Below are positions 54,960 to 63,941 of a stretch of 64,000 bases of DNA, one piece after another (within the stretch, counting starts at the first letter, position 1; each line of letters begins with the position of its first letter). Below the pieces are notes generated by a model. The model was given only the letters and a program-made list of their open reading frames with translations, searched no databases and was not told where the DNA came from. Origin of the DNA: WTAW01 sp964406575 (GTDB lineage Bacteria > Acidobacteriota > Aminicenantia > Aminicenantales > Aminicenantaceae). Location of the stretch: assembly GCA_964406575.1 (NCBI GenBank), contig CAYOSH010000019.1:18348-82347 (forward strand), written 5' to 3'. The translations under genes were made by a program, and so were the position numbers.

Positions 54960-56636
54960 TTATTTGTAGCTCCAGCGTGTGGGGTCTTCTCCTTCGGGTG
55001 CATTTTTTGTGATGTGGTCGGCCATCAACTGGATAAGGTCTGCACCCCATGGCCCCCAGCAGTGTGGCCTTCTGTCCCCGTACTCGACAACACCGTCATA
55101 AAAAGGATCCTTAGTTTTCTGGAGAAATTTCTCGAGAAGCCGAACGGCACTGTCCAGGTAAAACGTATCCATGTCTCCCACGTAGATGTGGAGTTTTCCA
55201 ACAAGCTTAGGGCCGAGTGTGGCCCAATCCCGCTCCAGGATATACCGGAGATCGTAGTTCTCTTTCCAGTACTCCGCTACAGCTGGATCGACCTCTCCCG
55301 TGCGTTTATCAAACAGAGGTTTCACGTATCCGTCAGGACCGACCGGTCCGAAGACGGCCTCAAAGATGTCGACCTGTTCACCGGACCGGTTTTTCGAACC
55401 CATGACGAGCTCCAAATAATTGCGCTGTTTGATGGTCAATCGAACAATGCCGTCGATCGAACGGTCGCTGGAGGTGGGCACTTTGATCCAGCCCATCTCT
55501 TTGTAATAGGCATTCCTGTCCTTGTAGATATTGATGGTCTGAAAATAACGAAAATCAACCGGATCGGGGCAGAGTGACCAGGTCCCGCCAAAAAAGTCCG
55601 GATGAAAGATCTGCAAGGCCAAGGATTCCCATCCACCCGTCGAGCCTCCGGAAAGGACACGGGCATAGGGCTTGCGGATGATCCGGAAATGTTCCTCAAC
55701 GTAGGGGATGAGTTCCTTCATGATGGCATCGCCGTAAGGGCCACAGTTCTGTGAATTCACGGCGTAGGAATCATCGTAATAGGGGCAAGGGTGTTGGAAA
55801 GTAACACAAATCATCCGGGGACAATCATCCGATATCCAGGACCTGGCAAATTCAGACCCTCTCCTCTGCCGGGGATTATCCGACCCGGATTCAACAAGGT
55901 CAAAGCCATTGGGCGTCCTCAAGGAGAAATGTCCCTGGATATAATTCACAGGATAATACACATCGGGATGTTCATCGTATCCTTTGGGCAGGAGGATGGT
56001 CGCTCCCAGATACATGGGCTGCCCCCAGAATTCCGTAAGGAGCTTACTCTGGAATTTGATGCGCTTCACCCATTTTGTGTCTTCCGGGATCTCGACGGGC
56101 GGGATCACATCATCACAAACAATCTCTATGGTCCTTTCCTCTGATGGATCGGCATTGATTTTGACCACTTTGCTGATGATGTTGCCGGGCGATCTGAACC
56201 AATGCTGACCTTCCCATTGGTCGTTATGAAGCCAGATGGTGTGGCCATCAGACCTCTTGAACTCCGTGTAAACATTCACAACTCCCTGGATATAATATTC
56301 GCCGGGGGGAATATCCTTTAGGTTTTCCAGGGGATAACCAAGGATGTTGTCGTCGATGAGAACTGCCTCTCCGGGATTGAGCGCTTCGACATCTTTCCCG
56401 AAAAATGGAACTCCGTTCGTGCCCACTTGGAACCTGGGTTCGTTGCTTCTGTTTTTTGTTAAAATGGCATAGACACGTCCAGTCACAGGTCCGGAATGAG
56501 CCGTTGAGGAAAAGGAAATGGCAAATTTGAGTCCGGATTGGGAATTCAACTCTGCAAAGGATGATGTTGATGTCAAACAAATAAAGACAGTCAACAGAAG
56601 AAAAACAGGCAGTCCATACCCTTTTTTTATGCTCAT
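54960..56636 (-). CDS. Exported esterase-fold hydrolase, tandem copy 1
   Basis: The 558-residue protein starts at the ATG at 56636, 6 nt after AGGAG, and has a cleavable signal peptide (about residues 1-27, ending SFAE). The N-terminal half (SGPVTGRVYAILTKNRSNEP, IPPGEYYIQGVVNVYTEF) is conserved in all four family members and is not part of the hydrolase fold. The nucleophile is in VLSGGSTGGWESLALQIFHP, Asp in VGDMDTFYLDSAV and His in RRPHCWGPWGA. It is first of three adjacent paralogues. No carbohydrate or siderophore gene is nearby to suggest a substrate. Confidence 0.85.
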   Translation of the reverse strand: MSIKKGYGLPVFLLLTVFICLTSTSSFAELNSQSGLKFAISFSSTAHSGPVTGRVYAILTKNRSNEPRFQVGTNGVPFFGKDVEALNPGEAVLIDDNILGYPLENLKDIPPGEYYIQGVVNVYTEFKRSDGHTIWLHNDQWEGQHWFRSPGNIISKVVKINADPSEERTIEIVCDDVIPPVEIPEDTKWVKRIKFQSKLLTEFWGQPMYLGATILLPKGYDEHPDVYYPVNYIQGHFSLRTPNGFDLVESGSDNPRQRRGSEFARSWISDDCPRMICVTFQHPCPYYDDSYAVNSQNCGPYGDAIMKELIPYVEEHFRIIRKPYARVLSGGSTGGWESLALQIFHPDFFGGTWSLCPDPVDFRYFQTINIYKDRNAYYKEMGWIKVPTSSDRSIDGIVRLTIKQRNYLELVMGSKNRSGEQVDIFEAVFGPVGPDGYVKPLFDKRTGEVDPAVAEYWKENYDLRYILERDWATLGPKLVGKLHIYVGDMDTFYLDSAVRLLEKFLQKTKDPFYDGVVEYGDRRPHCWGPWGADLIQLMADHITKNAPEGEDPTRWSYK

Positions 56637-56906
56637 GAGTTTCTCCTGATTGAAGTTAGATCTCCCATTCAAATGGCGTTGCGGATGATATAACAGTCGT
56701 TTCAAAAATTCAATTCTTTTTCATAGGACGCCGGAAATACGGAACAGAGGATAAACGGAGGGACAGCCTCCTTATTTTTGTAAGGCCCTTTCCCGACGCG
56801 ATCCGTTCGGTGAACAGACTCACTCTATGTTGTTAGGTTTTGCGTGATGATCTGTTCTGGAAACAGAGCCCCGTCATTCTGCTAATGAAAAAATAGTCAA
56901 GTACAC

Positions 56907-57209
56907 CTATTCTTTTAATTCATAATACTCTATTTCATAGCCCTCACGGACAGGAGGTCCTGTGAAGTGATTCATAAGTTTGATCAATTGTTCCTGGTAA
57001 TGATGATTCTCCTCGCTCGCGATCACATCTTCTTCACTATCCCAGAGAGACAGAGTTAGACCTTCGCCAGTTTTCCGGTTGAGGAAAAGATAGAACCCCT
57101 TATACCCCACCTGCATTTGGGTGGCGGGCACGATGCTCTCTTTAATAACTTTGATCGCGTGTTCCAACCTTTCAATTCTGACTTGGCCTCTGGTCAGTCG
57201 TGCGTACAT
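56907..57209 (-). CDS. ABM-like small protein
   Basis: The 100-residue protein resembles the antibiotic biosynthesis monooxygenase/dimeric alpha-beta barrel group: MYARLTRGQVRIERLEHAIK, a central GYKGFYLFLNRKTGEGLTLSLWDSEEDV and ENHHYQEQLIKLM. Such proteins are small oxygenases, haem-degrading enzymes or of no known activity. AAGGAGGGG precedes the ATG. Single gene. Confidence 0.75.
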   Translation of the reverse strand: MYARLTRGQVRIERLEHAIKVIKESIVPATQMQVGYKGFYLFLNRKTGEGLTLSLWDSEEDVIASEENHHYQEQLIKLMNHFTGPPVREGYEIEYYELKE

Positions 57210-57677
57210 TTTACCCCTCCTTATGGCCGTTGACCGTTCAATCTTTGAATAATTACTCCTAAGTGCTTATGAACCTGAATTATTCACGAGCTGAGGTTGC
57301 TGCAAAGACAAGGAAGTGGCCCACGAAGCTGTAGTAAACTACCGCGAGTGGGCAACAACGAAGGCTTTGTAGTAAGATCAGCTCGCCCAAAGGGTAAAAA
57401 ATGTTGATCTTGAATAGAAAAGGCATTGAGAGCGGAATTGTCAGATTGGTTTGCTGGAAGAATATAGGTCCTTGTTGAAATTGTTTTAGATGAAATAAGT
57501 ATCGACATTTTTTATAAATAATTCAGGAAAATTATCCCCAGATTTTATAAAGATATATATTCGGAAATACGATGTCAAGGCTTAATCCAACGAAAATCAC
57601 GGAACTCGGCTTAGCGGATCAAACGCATTCCTCCAAAATGAGAAAGAGAGGTGAGACAAACGAGTCAAACCAAAGAA
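57210..57677. other. 468-bp intergenic region holding a MITE-like element
   Basis: No gene is supported here. The middle is taken by the inverted-repeat element at 57274-57537. The remainder is the space before the end of the kinase gene, which is encoded on the minus strand. Confidence 0.5.
57274..57537. mobile_element. 264-bp MITE-like element with structured core
   Basis: The ends are perfect 11-bp inverted repeats, CCTGAATTATT (57274-57284) and AATAATTCAGG (57527-57537). Inside, CGAGCTGA (57287-57294) pairs with TCAGCTCG (57378-57385). Within that, TTGCTGCAAAG can pair with CTTTGTAGTAA using G-U pairs, GCCCA with TGGGC, and GTAGT with ACTAC. There is no transposase. Terminal repeats of this kind mark short non-autonomous transposons; no target duplication is certain. 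Confidence 0.5.
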
Positions 57678-60600
57678 TCAGTCTTGCCCAAAGCGGGAGA
57701 GTTGCTCCTTGGCATCCACGAGTTCAGGGGATTCTTTATCTGCATTTTTCAAAATTTCGAGAAATCGCCGGTAGTATTCGACAGCTTTTTCTGTCTCCCC
57801 TTTTTCCTGACAGATTTTGCCCAGCATATACAGGCTTTTAGCAAAAATATCGCCATGATACATTCGACCCGCAGTGAGCGAAGCGATGTTCTCATATTCT
57901 TTCCAGGCGGCATCTAAGTTCTCATCCAGGTAATATGCCCTCGCGAGGGGCTCTGCGAACAAAGCGTGCCAGGAATCGATATTGAATTCCGCGGGCAAAA
58001 GAGAAATCGCCGTTTTAAATTCTTGGATGGCTTGCGCAAAGTTTCCTTTTTTCAGCTCAATCATTCCCATAAGGTGATGGTGATATCTTTTCGCTTTTTC
58101 AATCATCCCCTGGTCGATCAATTCCAGAAGTTGACGAGCCGTCGCTTGAGCCTCATCCATCGCATTCATTTCAAGAAATACCAATCCTTTCATGAACAAA
58201 GCTCGTCGCTGTATGTCCAGTACGCCCGCTTCTTCGGCCACACTCCCCGCTTGTTCACATCCCGCCAAGGCTGCCTCCGGGTCTCCCGCCCTCAACGCCA
58301 CATATGCCAAATAAAGCCGGAACCAGGCTTCCCATAGACTATCTTCAAGCATGCCTGCTAAATCTAATCCCTGATTCAACTGTTCCCTTGCTTGATCGAA
58401 TCTTCCCTGCAAGACATAGAGCCCGCCCAGTCTGCGCAGCCCGATATCATGCGCCACTGGCTCCTTGATATCAAACAACTTCATGTACTCGCTTTCGGCG
58501 CTGGCCAGATCATCCTGAAAACAAAAAAGATCCCCCCTCAAGATAAAATTTCGGTAATGTGTGGGATCGAGGGCAAAAGCCTTTTCTGCCTCTTCAGGGG
58601 CAAGATCGTATTTCCCCTCAAGAATACACTCTTGTGAAAGCAGAGCATAAATGATCGCATTTTCTGAGATATTATCCAAATAGTCTTCAAGAACCTCTCG
58701 AGACTTTTCCCTTTCGCCTTTGGATGAGTAGGCTTCATAGAGATTCCAGTAAGACAGGACAGATTCATCTTTAGTAATCCTGATTTCTTCCAGAGTTTCA
58801 ACAGCCTTATCCCACTGCTCCAAAATGTTATAAATCGATCCGAGATTGTTAATGGCAGTTCCATCCTCAGGGTACAACTTCAGGAGTTGAGTGTAGGCGG
58901 CAATGGCTTTTTCATAGGTTTTTTCCGACTGCATGTAAAAGTAACCCTGGATGTGAAATTTCTCTCTGTCTGAAACACGGGCCGTAAGTTCGAACGCCTT
59001 TTCAAGACGAGCCTTTGATTCCGATCTATACCCAAGGTTTTCATAGGCTGCAGCTAAGGCTCGGTAAGCCATGGCGAATTCTGGATCGATTCCGACAGCC
59101 ATTTCCATCACAGCAATGCTCTGGGCCCAGTCCCCGTTGTTGAGAAATTTCATCCCATCCCTGTAATATTTGTAGGCCTCCGGAGAAGACGTCGTGATCG
59201 TGCGGGCTTCCCTGTCGATGTCGCTGGCAATTTGATCATCCGTAAGTTTAAAGCTTGCTTTGATCTTCCGGGTCAACTCATCCACCATGGCAAAAAAGCT
59301 GTCCTCTCCCTGTCCCTCGACTCTTTCAGAGCCGACGATTTTTCCTGTTTTGGCCTCCTGCAGTGTCGTATCGATCCGGATTGTGTCCCCGGCCATCATC
59401 ATCTTTCCCACCAACACATAATCCACACCTGCCCGGGAAGAAACATCTTCCAGAGCTCGCGATGAATAACTCTTCGTATCCAGGAGATCTCTTTCTTCGA
59501 GAATGTTATAGAGCTCTTCTCCACTGAGCACCGCGATATACTTGGACTGGCTGAGGTCAGCGATCAGCAAATCAGACAGGGCTTTTCGCCAGTGGTCGAG
59601 GTTTGCATCCCCGGTGTTGTTCTCAAAGTGCATAACAGCCAGCGAAGGCTTATTCGCAGCAAACGACACCGTTCTCCGCTGGGAAAGAAACCGCCAGCCC
59701 AGAACTCCGATAACAATAACTGCGATAAAAATCAGAGCCGGAACAAAAAGCTTCTTCAGGCTGAATTTAACAGTGATCTCTCTGGATGTCGCCGGGCGTC
59801 TCTCTGGAACGATCTTTTCCGTACGCGGCATTCCTCCTTCGATCTTTGCCAATTCCGCGGCCAATTCTTGTGTATCTTTATATCTTTTTTCCTTCTCCTT
59901 GTTCATACATTTGAGGATCACATGGCTGAGATTTTCTGGAATTTGACCGTTGACATTCCTGGGATCTTTGGGAATTTCCGTTTTTTGTTTCAGAGCAATG
60001 GTGAGAGGGGTTTCTCCCTCGAAAGGCACCCGTCCAGTCAACATCTCATACAGGATGATTCCCAGGGCATAGATGTCCGTTCTGCCATCGACGGCTTTCG
60101 CCTCCAAGCTTTCAGGGGACATGTATTCGGGAGTGCCGAAGATCTCCCCCGCATCCGTGATCCCCTTTGTCCTCAGAGAGCGGGCAATACCAAAATCCAT
60201 GATCCGCACATTGCCATCGCTGTCGATCATGATATTCTGGGGTTTGAGATCGCGGTGAACAACGCCCAAACGGTGGGCTTCTATCAGTCCTTCACAGACC
60301 TGGCGGGCGATAAAAACAGCCTTTCCCACGGTAAACTGTCTGATTCTCCGGATGAGGCTTTTCAGGTCTTCACCGGAGACATACTCCATGGTGATGTAAG
60401 GGATCCCGTCCGCTTCTCCGAGGTCATACATCCGGCACACATGGCGTTGAGAGATCTTCCTGGCGAGTTTCAGCTCGTTTCTAAAACGGTCAAGGGTTTT
60501 ATCCCCCGGTACAACTTCCAAGTTCAACAGCTTTAAAGCGACCTTTTCCTCGATCTTTGTGTCAAGGACCTTGTAGACCTTGCCCATACCCCCCTTCCCC

Positions 60601-60782
60601 AATTCCTCGATGATCCGGTATCTCCCCGCAAAAGTGCTCCCAATGGTTAAATCTCTCATAGATGTCAGGAGGGTCTTGGTAGGTTGGAGAGGGACCTTAT
60701 CAGTGACGGTCAGAGATGCGCCACAGTTGCCGCAGAACTTCGTTTCGGATGGATTCTCGTACTGGCAATTGGGGCACTTCAT
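57678..60782 (-). CDS. Ser/Thr protein kinase with zinc ribbon, membrane helix and TPR domain
   Basis: The 1,034-residue protein begins with a zinc ribbon (MKCPNCQYENPSETKFCGNCG). A complete Hanks-type kinase follows (about residues 50-315): GKGGMGKVYKV, ALKLL lysine, VVHRDLKPQNIMI, MDFGIA, GTPEYMSPESLEA. A membrane helix lies near residue 345-365. Outside is a domain of the TolB/FlgO type (LAVMHFENNTGDANLDHWRK) and then about 500 residues of TPR-like repeats to the end. The kinase is cytoplasmic, the sensor part periplasmic. No phosphatase gene is adjacent. The start ATG follows TTTGAGG. Confidence 0.93.
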   Translation of the reverse strand: MKCPNCQYENPSETKFCGNCGASLTVTDKVPLQPTKTLLTSMRDLTIGSTFAGRYRIIEELGKGGMGKVYKVLDTKIEEKVALKLLNLEVVPGDKTLDRFRNELKLARKISQRHVCRMYDLGEADGIPYITMEYVSGEDLKSLIRRIRQFTVGKAVFIARQVCEGLIEAHRLGVVHRDLKPQNIMIDSDGNVRIMDFGIARSLRTKGITDAGEIFGTPEYMSPESLEAKAVDGRTDIYALGIILYEMLTGRVPFEGETPLTIALKQKTEIPKDPRNVNGQIPENLSHVILKCMNKEKEKRYKDTQELAAELAKIEGGMPRTEKIVPERRPATSREITVKFSLKKLFVPALIFIAVIVIGVLGWRFLSQRRTVSFAANKPSLAVMHFENNTGDANLDHWRKALSDLLIADLSQSKYIAVLSGEELYNILEERDLLDTKSYSSRALEDVSSRAGVDYVLVGKMMMAGDTIRIDTTLQEAKTGKIVGSERVEGQGEDSFFAMVDELTRKIKASFKLTDDQIASDIDREARTITTSSPEAYKYYRDGMKFLNNGDWAQSIAVMEMAVGIDPEFAMAYRALAAAYENLGYRSESKARLEKAFELTARVSDREKFHIQGYFYMQSEKTYEKAIAAYTQLLKLYPEDGTAINNLGSIYNILEQWDKAVETLEEIRITKDESVLSYWNLYEAYSSKGEREKSREVLEDYLDNISENAIIYALLSQECILEGKYDLAPEEAEKAFALDPTHYRNFILRGDLFCFQDDLASAESEYMKLFDIKEPVAHDIGLRRLGGLYVLQGRFDQAREQLNQGLDLAGMLEDSLWEAWFRLYLAYVALRAGDPEAALAGCEQAGSVAEEAGVLDIQRRALFMKGLVFLEMNAMDEAQATARQLLELIDQGMIEKAKRYHHHLMGMIELKKGNFAQAIQEFKTAISLLPAEFNIDSWHALFAEPLARAYYLDENLDAAWKEYENIASLTAGRMYHGDIFAKSLYMLGKICQEKGETEKAVEYYRRFLEILKNADKESPELVDAKEQLSRFGQD

Positions 60783-61080
60783 CCTCAAACCATCGTCCTC
60801 TTCAGGTCCTCGCGGTCATTTTAGTCTTTTTACCCTCTTTAGTCTATACCATCGTGAACAGGCAGTCGCATTTTCAAATATGATCATACGGGCCCCCGTT
60901 GCGTTTTTACGCGTCCCAATGGTGTGGTGGAAAAAGCCACAATCACCAATGAGAACACTCGGAGACCACAGATCACAGATTTAGAAATTTGACGAGATCA
61001 GGAGTGCTTAAACAGATCCCTGGCCTTAAATGCAGTCAAGAGGGTCTTGGACTCAAGTCCGCAAGATCGATCGAAGAGAT

Positions 61081-61998
61081 TCAAGCGTTTATAGGATCCT
61101 CGTTTCTGGCTTTGAGCACCTTCAGCGTGACAGCATAACAGAGGCCACCCCAAATAAAGCCAAATATGGGATCTACGGCATGATGGTAACCGAGATAAAC
61201 TGTTGAAACCGCTACGCCTAGGGTCAATGGCAGCAACACGCGGCCCAGTTTCCTTTCGTAGCGGAAAGCCACAAGAGCCAGTACAAACACTTCAGAGATG
61301 TGCGAAGAAGGGAACGCACCGCCTGCCATCCCCGCATTCGCCTGGATTGTGCGGATGAACCAAGTGAAAAGGTAACCTGTGTACTTCTGTGTGTGTAATT
61401 CTGAGAGCCCCTCAGCCATCAATGGAGACAGGGCGGGCAAAAGATAAAAGAGAAAATAATTGGAAAGAAGAGTCATAGACAGAAAAGAAAATGCAGCCAG
61501 GGTCTCCTCCCGTTTTCCCTTGATGTAGAGAACGAGTACAACGGTCGGCATAAAGAGATAATATCCGCCATAAAAAATTCCCATGATCTCATCCAATATG
61601 GGACTGTAGAGCTGCTGGAACCAGACTGTGGGATGGCCACCGAAGAAAAATTTGTCCATAGCTATGGCAACATCTGTGAACCAAAATGTCCCGAAGAACA
61701 TCCGGACGATCGCACCGACTTCGCTCCAGCCGAAAAGGAAAACGGCAACGGGATAGAAGGTGCGCAAGAACCACAGAATTTTGTTCTGCGGATGCTTCTC
61801 GCTGATCTTGATGAGTTCAAGTATCCCAATAATTAGGGCGGCGTGGAAAAACACAATCTTCGGCCATGATTGGACTTGCTTATGAAAAAAAATAAGGAGG
61901 AACCCAACAATTCCCAGAAATCCCGTGCAGGCGATGTCCATCACGCGGAAGCAGACGCCCCCATAACGATGATAAAGTCCTTTTTGTCTTTCAGTCAT
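61081..61998 (-). CDS. PAP2-type membrane phosphatase/phosphotransferase
   Basis: The 305-residue protein has about eight hydrophobic segments and two motifs of the inositolphosphotransferase/PAP2 fold: GGAFPSSHISEVFVLAL and GYHHAVDPIFGFIWG. An early KxxxxxxRP motif is not evident, as in Aur1/Ipt1-like members. It should act on lipid phosphates at the membrane. The ribosome binding site is weak. Single gene. Confidence 0.82.
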   Translation of the reverse strand: MTERQKGLYHRYGGVCFRVMDIACTGFLGIVGFLLIFFHKQVQSWPKIVFFHAALIIGILELIKISEKHPQNKILWFLRTFYPVAVFLFGWSEVGAIVRMFFGTFWFTDVAIAMDKFFFGGHPTVWFQQLYSPILDEIMGIFYGGYYLFMPTVVLVLYIKGKREETLAAFSFLSMTLLSNYFLFYLLPALSPLMAEGLSELHTQKYTGYLFTWFIRTIQANAGMAGGAFPSSHISEVFVLALVAFRYERKLGRVLLPLTLGVAVSTVYLGYHHAVDPIFGFIWGGLCYAVTLKVLKARNEDPINA

Positions 61999-62315
61999 CG
62001 GTCACAATTACCGTATCCTCTTCCTTGCGCCTTATCTCCGATCCATGCAGGTATCGCTTTAAAGGTAACAATTGTATATGGTCCTGGTCTTGAAGACAAC
62101 TTTTATCATCAAACGTAAGCATTTCCAAATCCGTGCCATTCGGTATCTATCATCCTCTCCTCAACGGCGGCCGCGGCTGAGAGACTCCAGGACGAACAGA
62201 TATCAGTATGTCAAATTTCGTCCAAGTAAAGGATTTACATCCACAGCATTTCAATATATCGTAGTACTCGTTTACGTTTTATACACAACCCTAGCCTTTA
62301 AAAAGGAGAGAAATA
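61999..62315. other. 317-bp divergent intergenic region
   Basis: It separates the PAP2-type gene (minus) from the agmatine-deiminase-like gene (plus), so it should hold promoters for both. I could not identify convincing boxes. AAGGAG lies 7 nt before the TTG at 62316. Confidence 0.4.
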
Positions 62316-63803
62316 TTGGAAAGCAGGAAACGAATCCAAAGGGTTTCTCCATGGGCGATCGGAGTTTTATTTTTATTTCTAGGTCTATCTGTCTCCTCAG
62401 TATCGTGGGGAGAAAATTTGGTCTCCAACGTGGATGGCAAAATTCAAGCGGTCATCCTCCACTACGGCGACGGCAGCTGGGGGACATTCTGGCACGAACC
62501 GTCAGTCTTCATGAGAGACTTGATGGATAAGATGGACGATGACGTCGCTTTTGTCGTTCTTCTGGGGAACGACCCTCACGCCGAGAGGGCAAAAGAGATA
62601 CTCGAACCCTATGCCTCCGTGAGTCTGCCGGATGGAACACCGCGGGTAAAGTTTCTGAAAGTGGATGTCAATACGTCAGATTTTTATCCTTGGGCCCGCG
62701 ACGGTTACTTAATTCTTTCAGATAAAAGTGGAAATCTCACATTTCTCGATGTGGGTTTTGGCAGAAAGCCATTTCCGATCACCAATTTTAAAGAGGTTTT
62801 TAAAGACGCCAAAACACTGGCCGGCGTCATCCACCGGGGTGGAGGAAATATTCGAACCACCAAGAATGAGATGATCATCGGGATGGACACGATGTTGGGC
62901 ATTACCATCCCAGCCCGGGGGATATTTTATAATACGGAAGGGAACCTCTACCAGACCGCCCAAATGTTAAAACAAGAGGATGTGCCCCGCTTCAAGGAAA
63001 GATTTAATGCGTATTGTTTTTTCATTAAAAAAGTGCTGGCCCCCGATAAAAAGATGGTTATTCCGGGAAAAAAGGATTTTTTCGCACGGTTAGAGAAAGA
63101 AGAATTTCCTTTTGAGAAACAACGTGTATGGAATACAGGAGCTCAAGCAGCCTATCACACGGATGTTTACATGGGCTTGGGGCATGTGGATGAAGCGGGA
63201 AAAAGAGTCATCTTTATTGCGGACAGCACATTGGGGGCCAAAGTTGTGGAAAACATGACCCCTGAGGAAAGGCGCGAAGTGGAGCGAAAACTCCCCCAAA
63301 TCCTTGAAGAAGAAGGATTTACTGCAAGTGGAATTCTCGTCACAGCACAACAGATCGCTGAACGATTCCAGTGGGAACAACAAAAGCTCCTGGATAAATG
63401 TCTGGGAATGACTGAAAAGGCCTCTGAAAAATTGGATAAATCTGCGCTCAGGATGGAAGAGCTGGGCTATCGAGTGGTGAGAATCCCATATCTCCCCAAT
63501 GGCCTGGTCTCAGAAGATTTCTCTACCGATACAATGGGGATCAGCTTCAATTACTCGAACGTGCTCACTGAAGTCTATGACAATGTGAGGAAAGTGTATA
63601 TCCCCGAGTATGGATTTACACAATTGGACAATGCCGCTCAACAGGCCTACGAGGAGGCTGGATTCCAGGTCGTCAAGATCAAAGGATATGTCACCCATGG
63701 CTTGAGTTCCTTTCAGGATGGCGCAGGGCTTGATTGTCTCACCTCGGAAATCCGTCATCCCGTGCACTGGGCAGATACGTATACGGCAAAAAAAGAGGAC
63801 TGA
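62316..63803 (+). CDS. Exported agmatine-deiminase-family protein
   Basis: The 495-residue protein starts at TTG, supported by AAGGAG 7 nt upstream, and has a signal peptide (about residues 1-32, ending VSWGE). Features of the guanidino-modifying family are SDFYPWARDGYLIL, IHRGGGNIRTTKNEM, YHTDVYMGLGHVD and a late cysteine in GLDCLTSEIRHP. The usual GxxHC is GLDC, with Asp before the cysteine. The protein is longer than agmatine deiminases (about 370 residues), with an inserted helical stretch at about residues 330-380. It may deiminate a guanidino group outside the cytoplasm; substrate uncertain. Confidence 0.75.
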   Translation: MESRKRIQRVSPWAIGVLFLFLGLSVSSVSWGENLVSNVDGKIQAVILHYGDGSWGTFWHEPSVFMRDLMDKMDDDVAFVVLLGNDPHAERAKEILEPYASVSLPDGTPRVKFLKVDVNTSDFYPWARDGYLILSDKSGNLTFLDVGFGRKPFPITNFKEVFKDAKTLAGVIHRGGGNIRTTKNEMIIGMDTMLGITIPARGIFYNTEGNLYQTAQMLKQEDVPRFKERFNAYCFFIKKVLAPDKKMVIPGKKDFFARLEKEEFPFEKQRVWNTGAQAAYHTDVYMGLGHVDEAGKRVIFIADSTLGAKVVENMTPEERREVERKLPQILEEEGFTASGILVTAQQIAERFQWEQQKLLDKCLGMTEKASEKLDKSALRMEELGYRVVRIPYLPNGLVSEDFSTDTMGISFNYSNVLTEVYDNVRKVYIPEYGFTQLDNAAQQAYEEAGFQVVKIKGYVTHGLSSFQDGAGLDCLTSEIRHPVHWADTYTAKKED

Positions 63804-63941
63804 AGCGCAACGATTTTATGTGTAAAACCAACACCAAAGGTTATCGATCGCCTTGATCGATTTGGATAACGCACAGGAAGCGGTAAAATCTGAATTCCTG
63901 CGAACATGTTGGCTGTATAATGGTGAATATGGGAGGGAAAT

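Noticed and set aside
63844..63862. The hairpin ATCGATC-GCCTT-GATCGAT after the deiminase-like gene
   Set aside because: No T run follows the stem, so I cannot call it a terminator, and it is not repeated elsewhere in the window.
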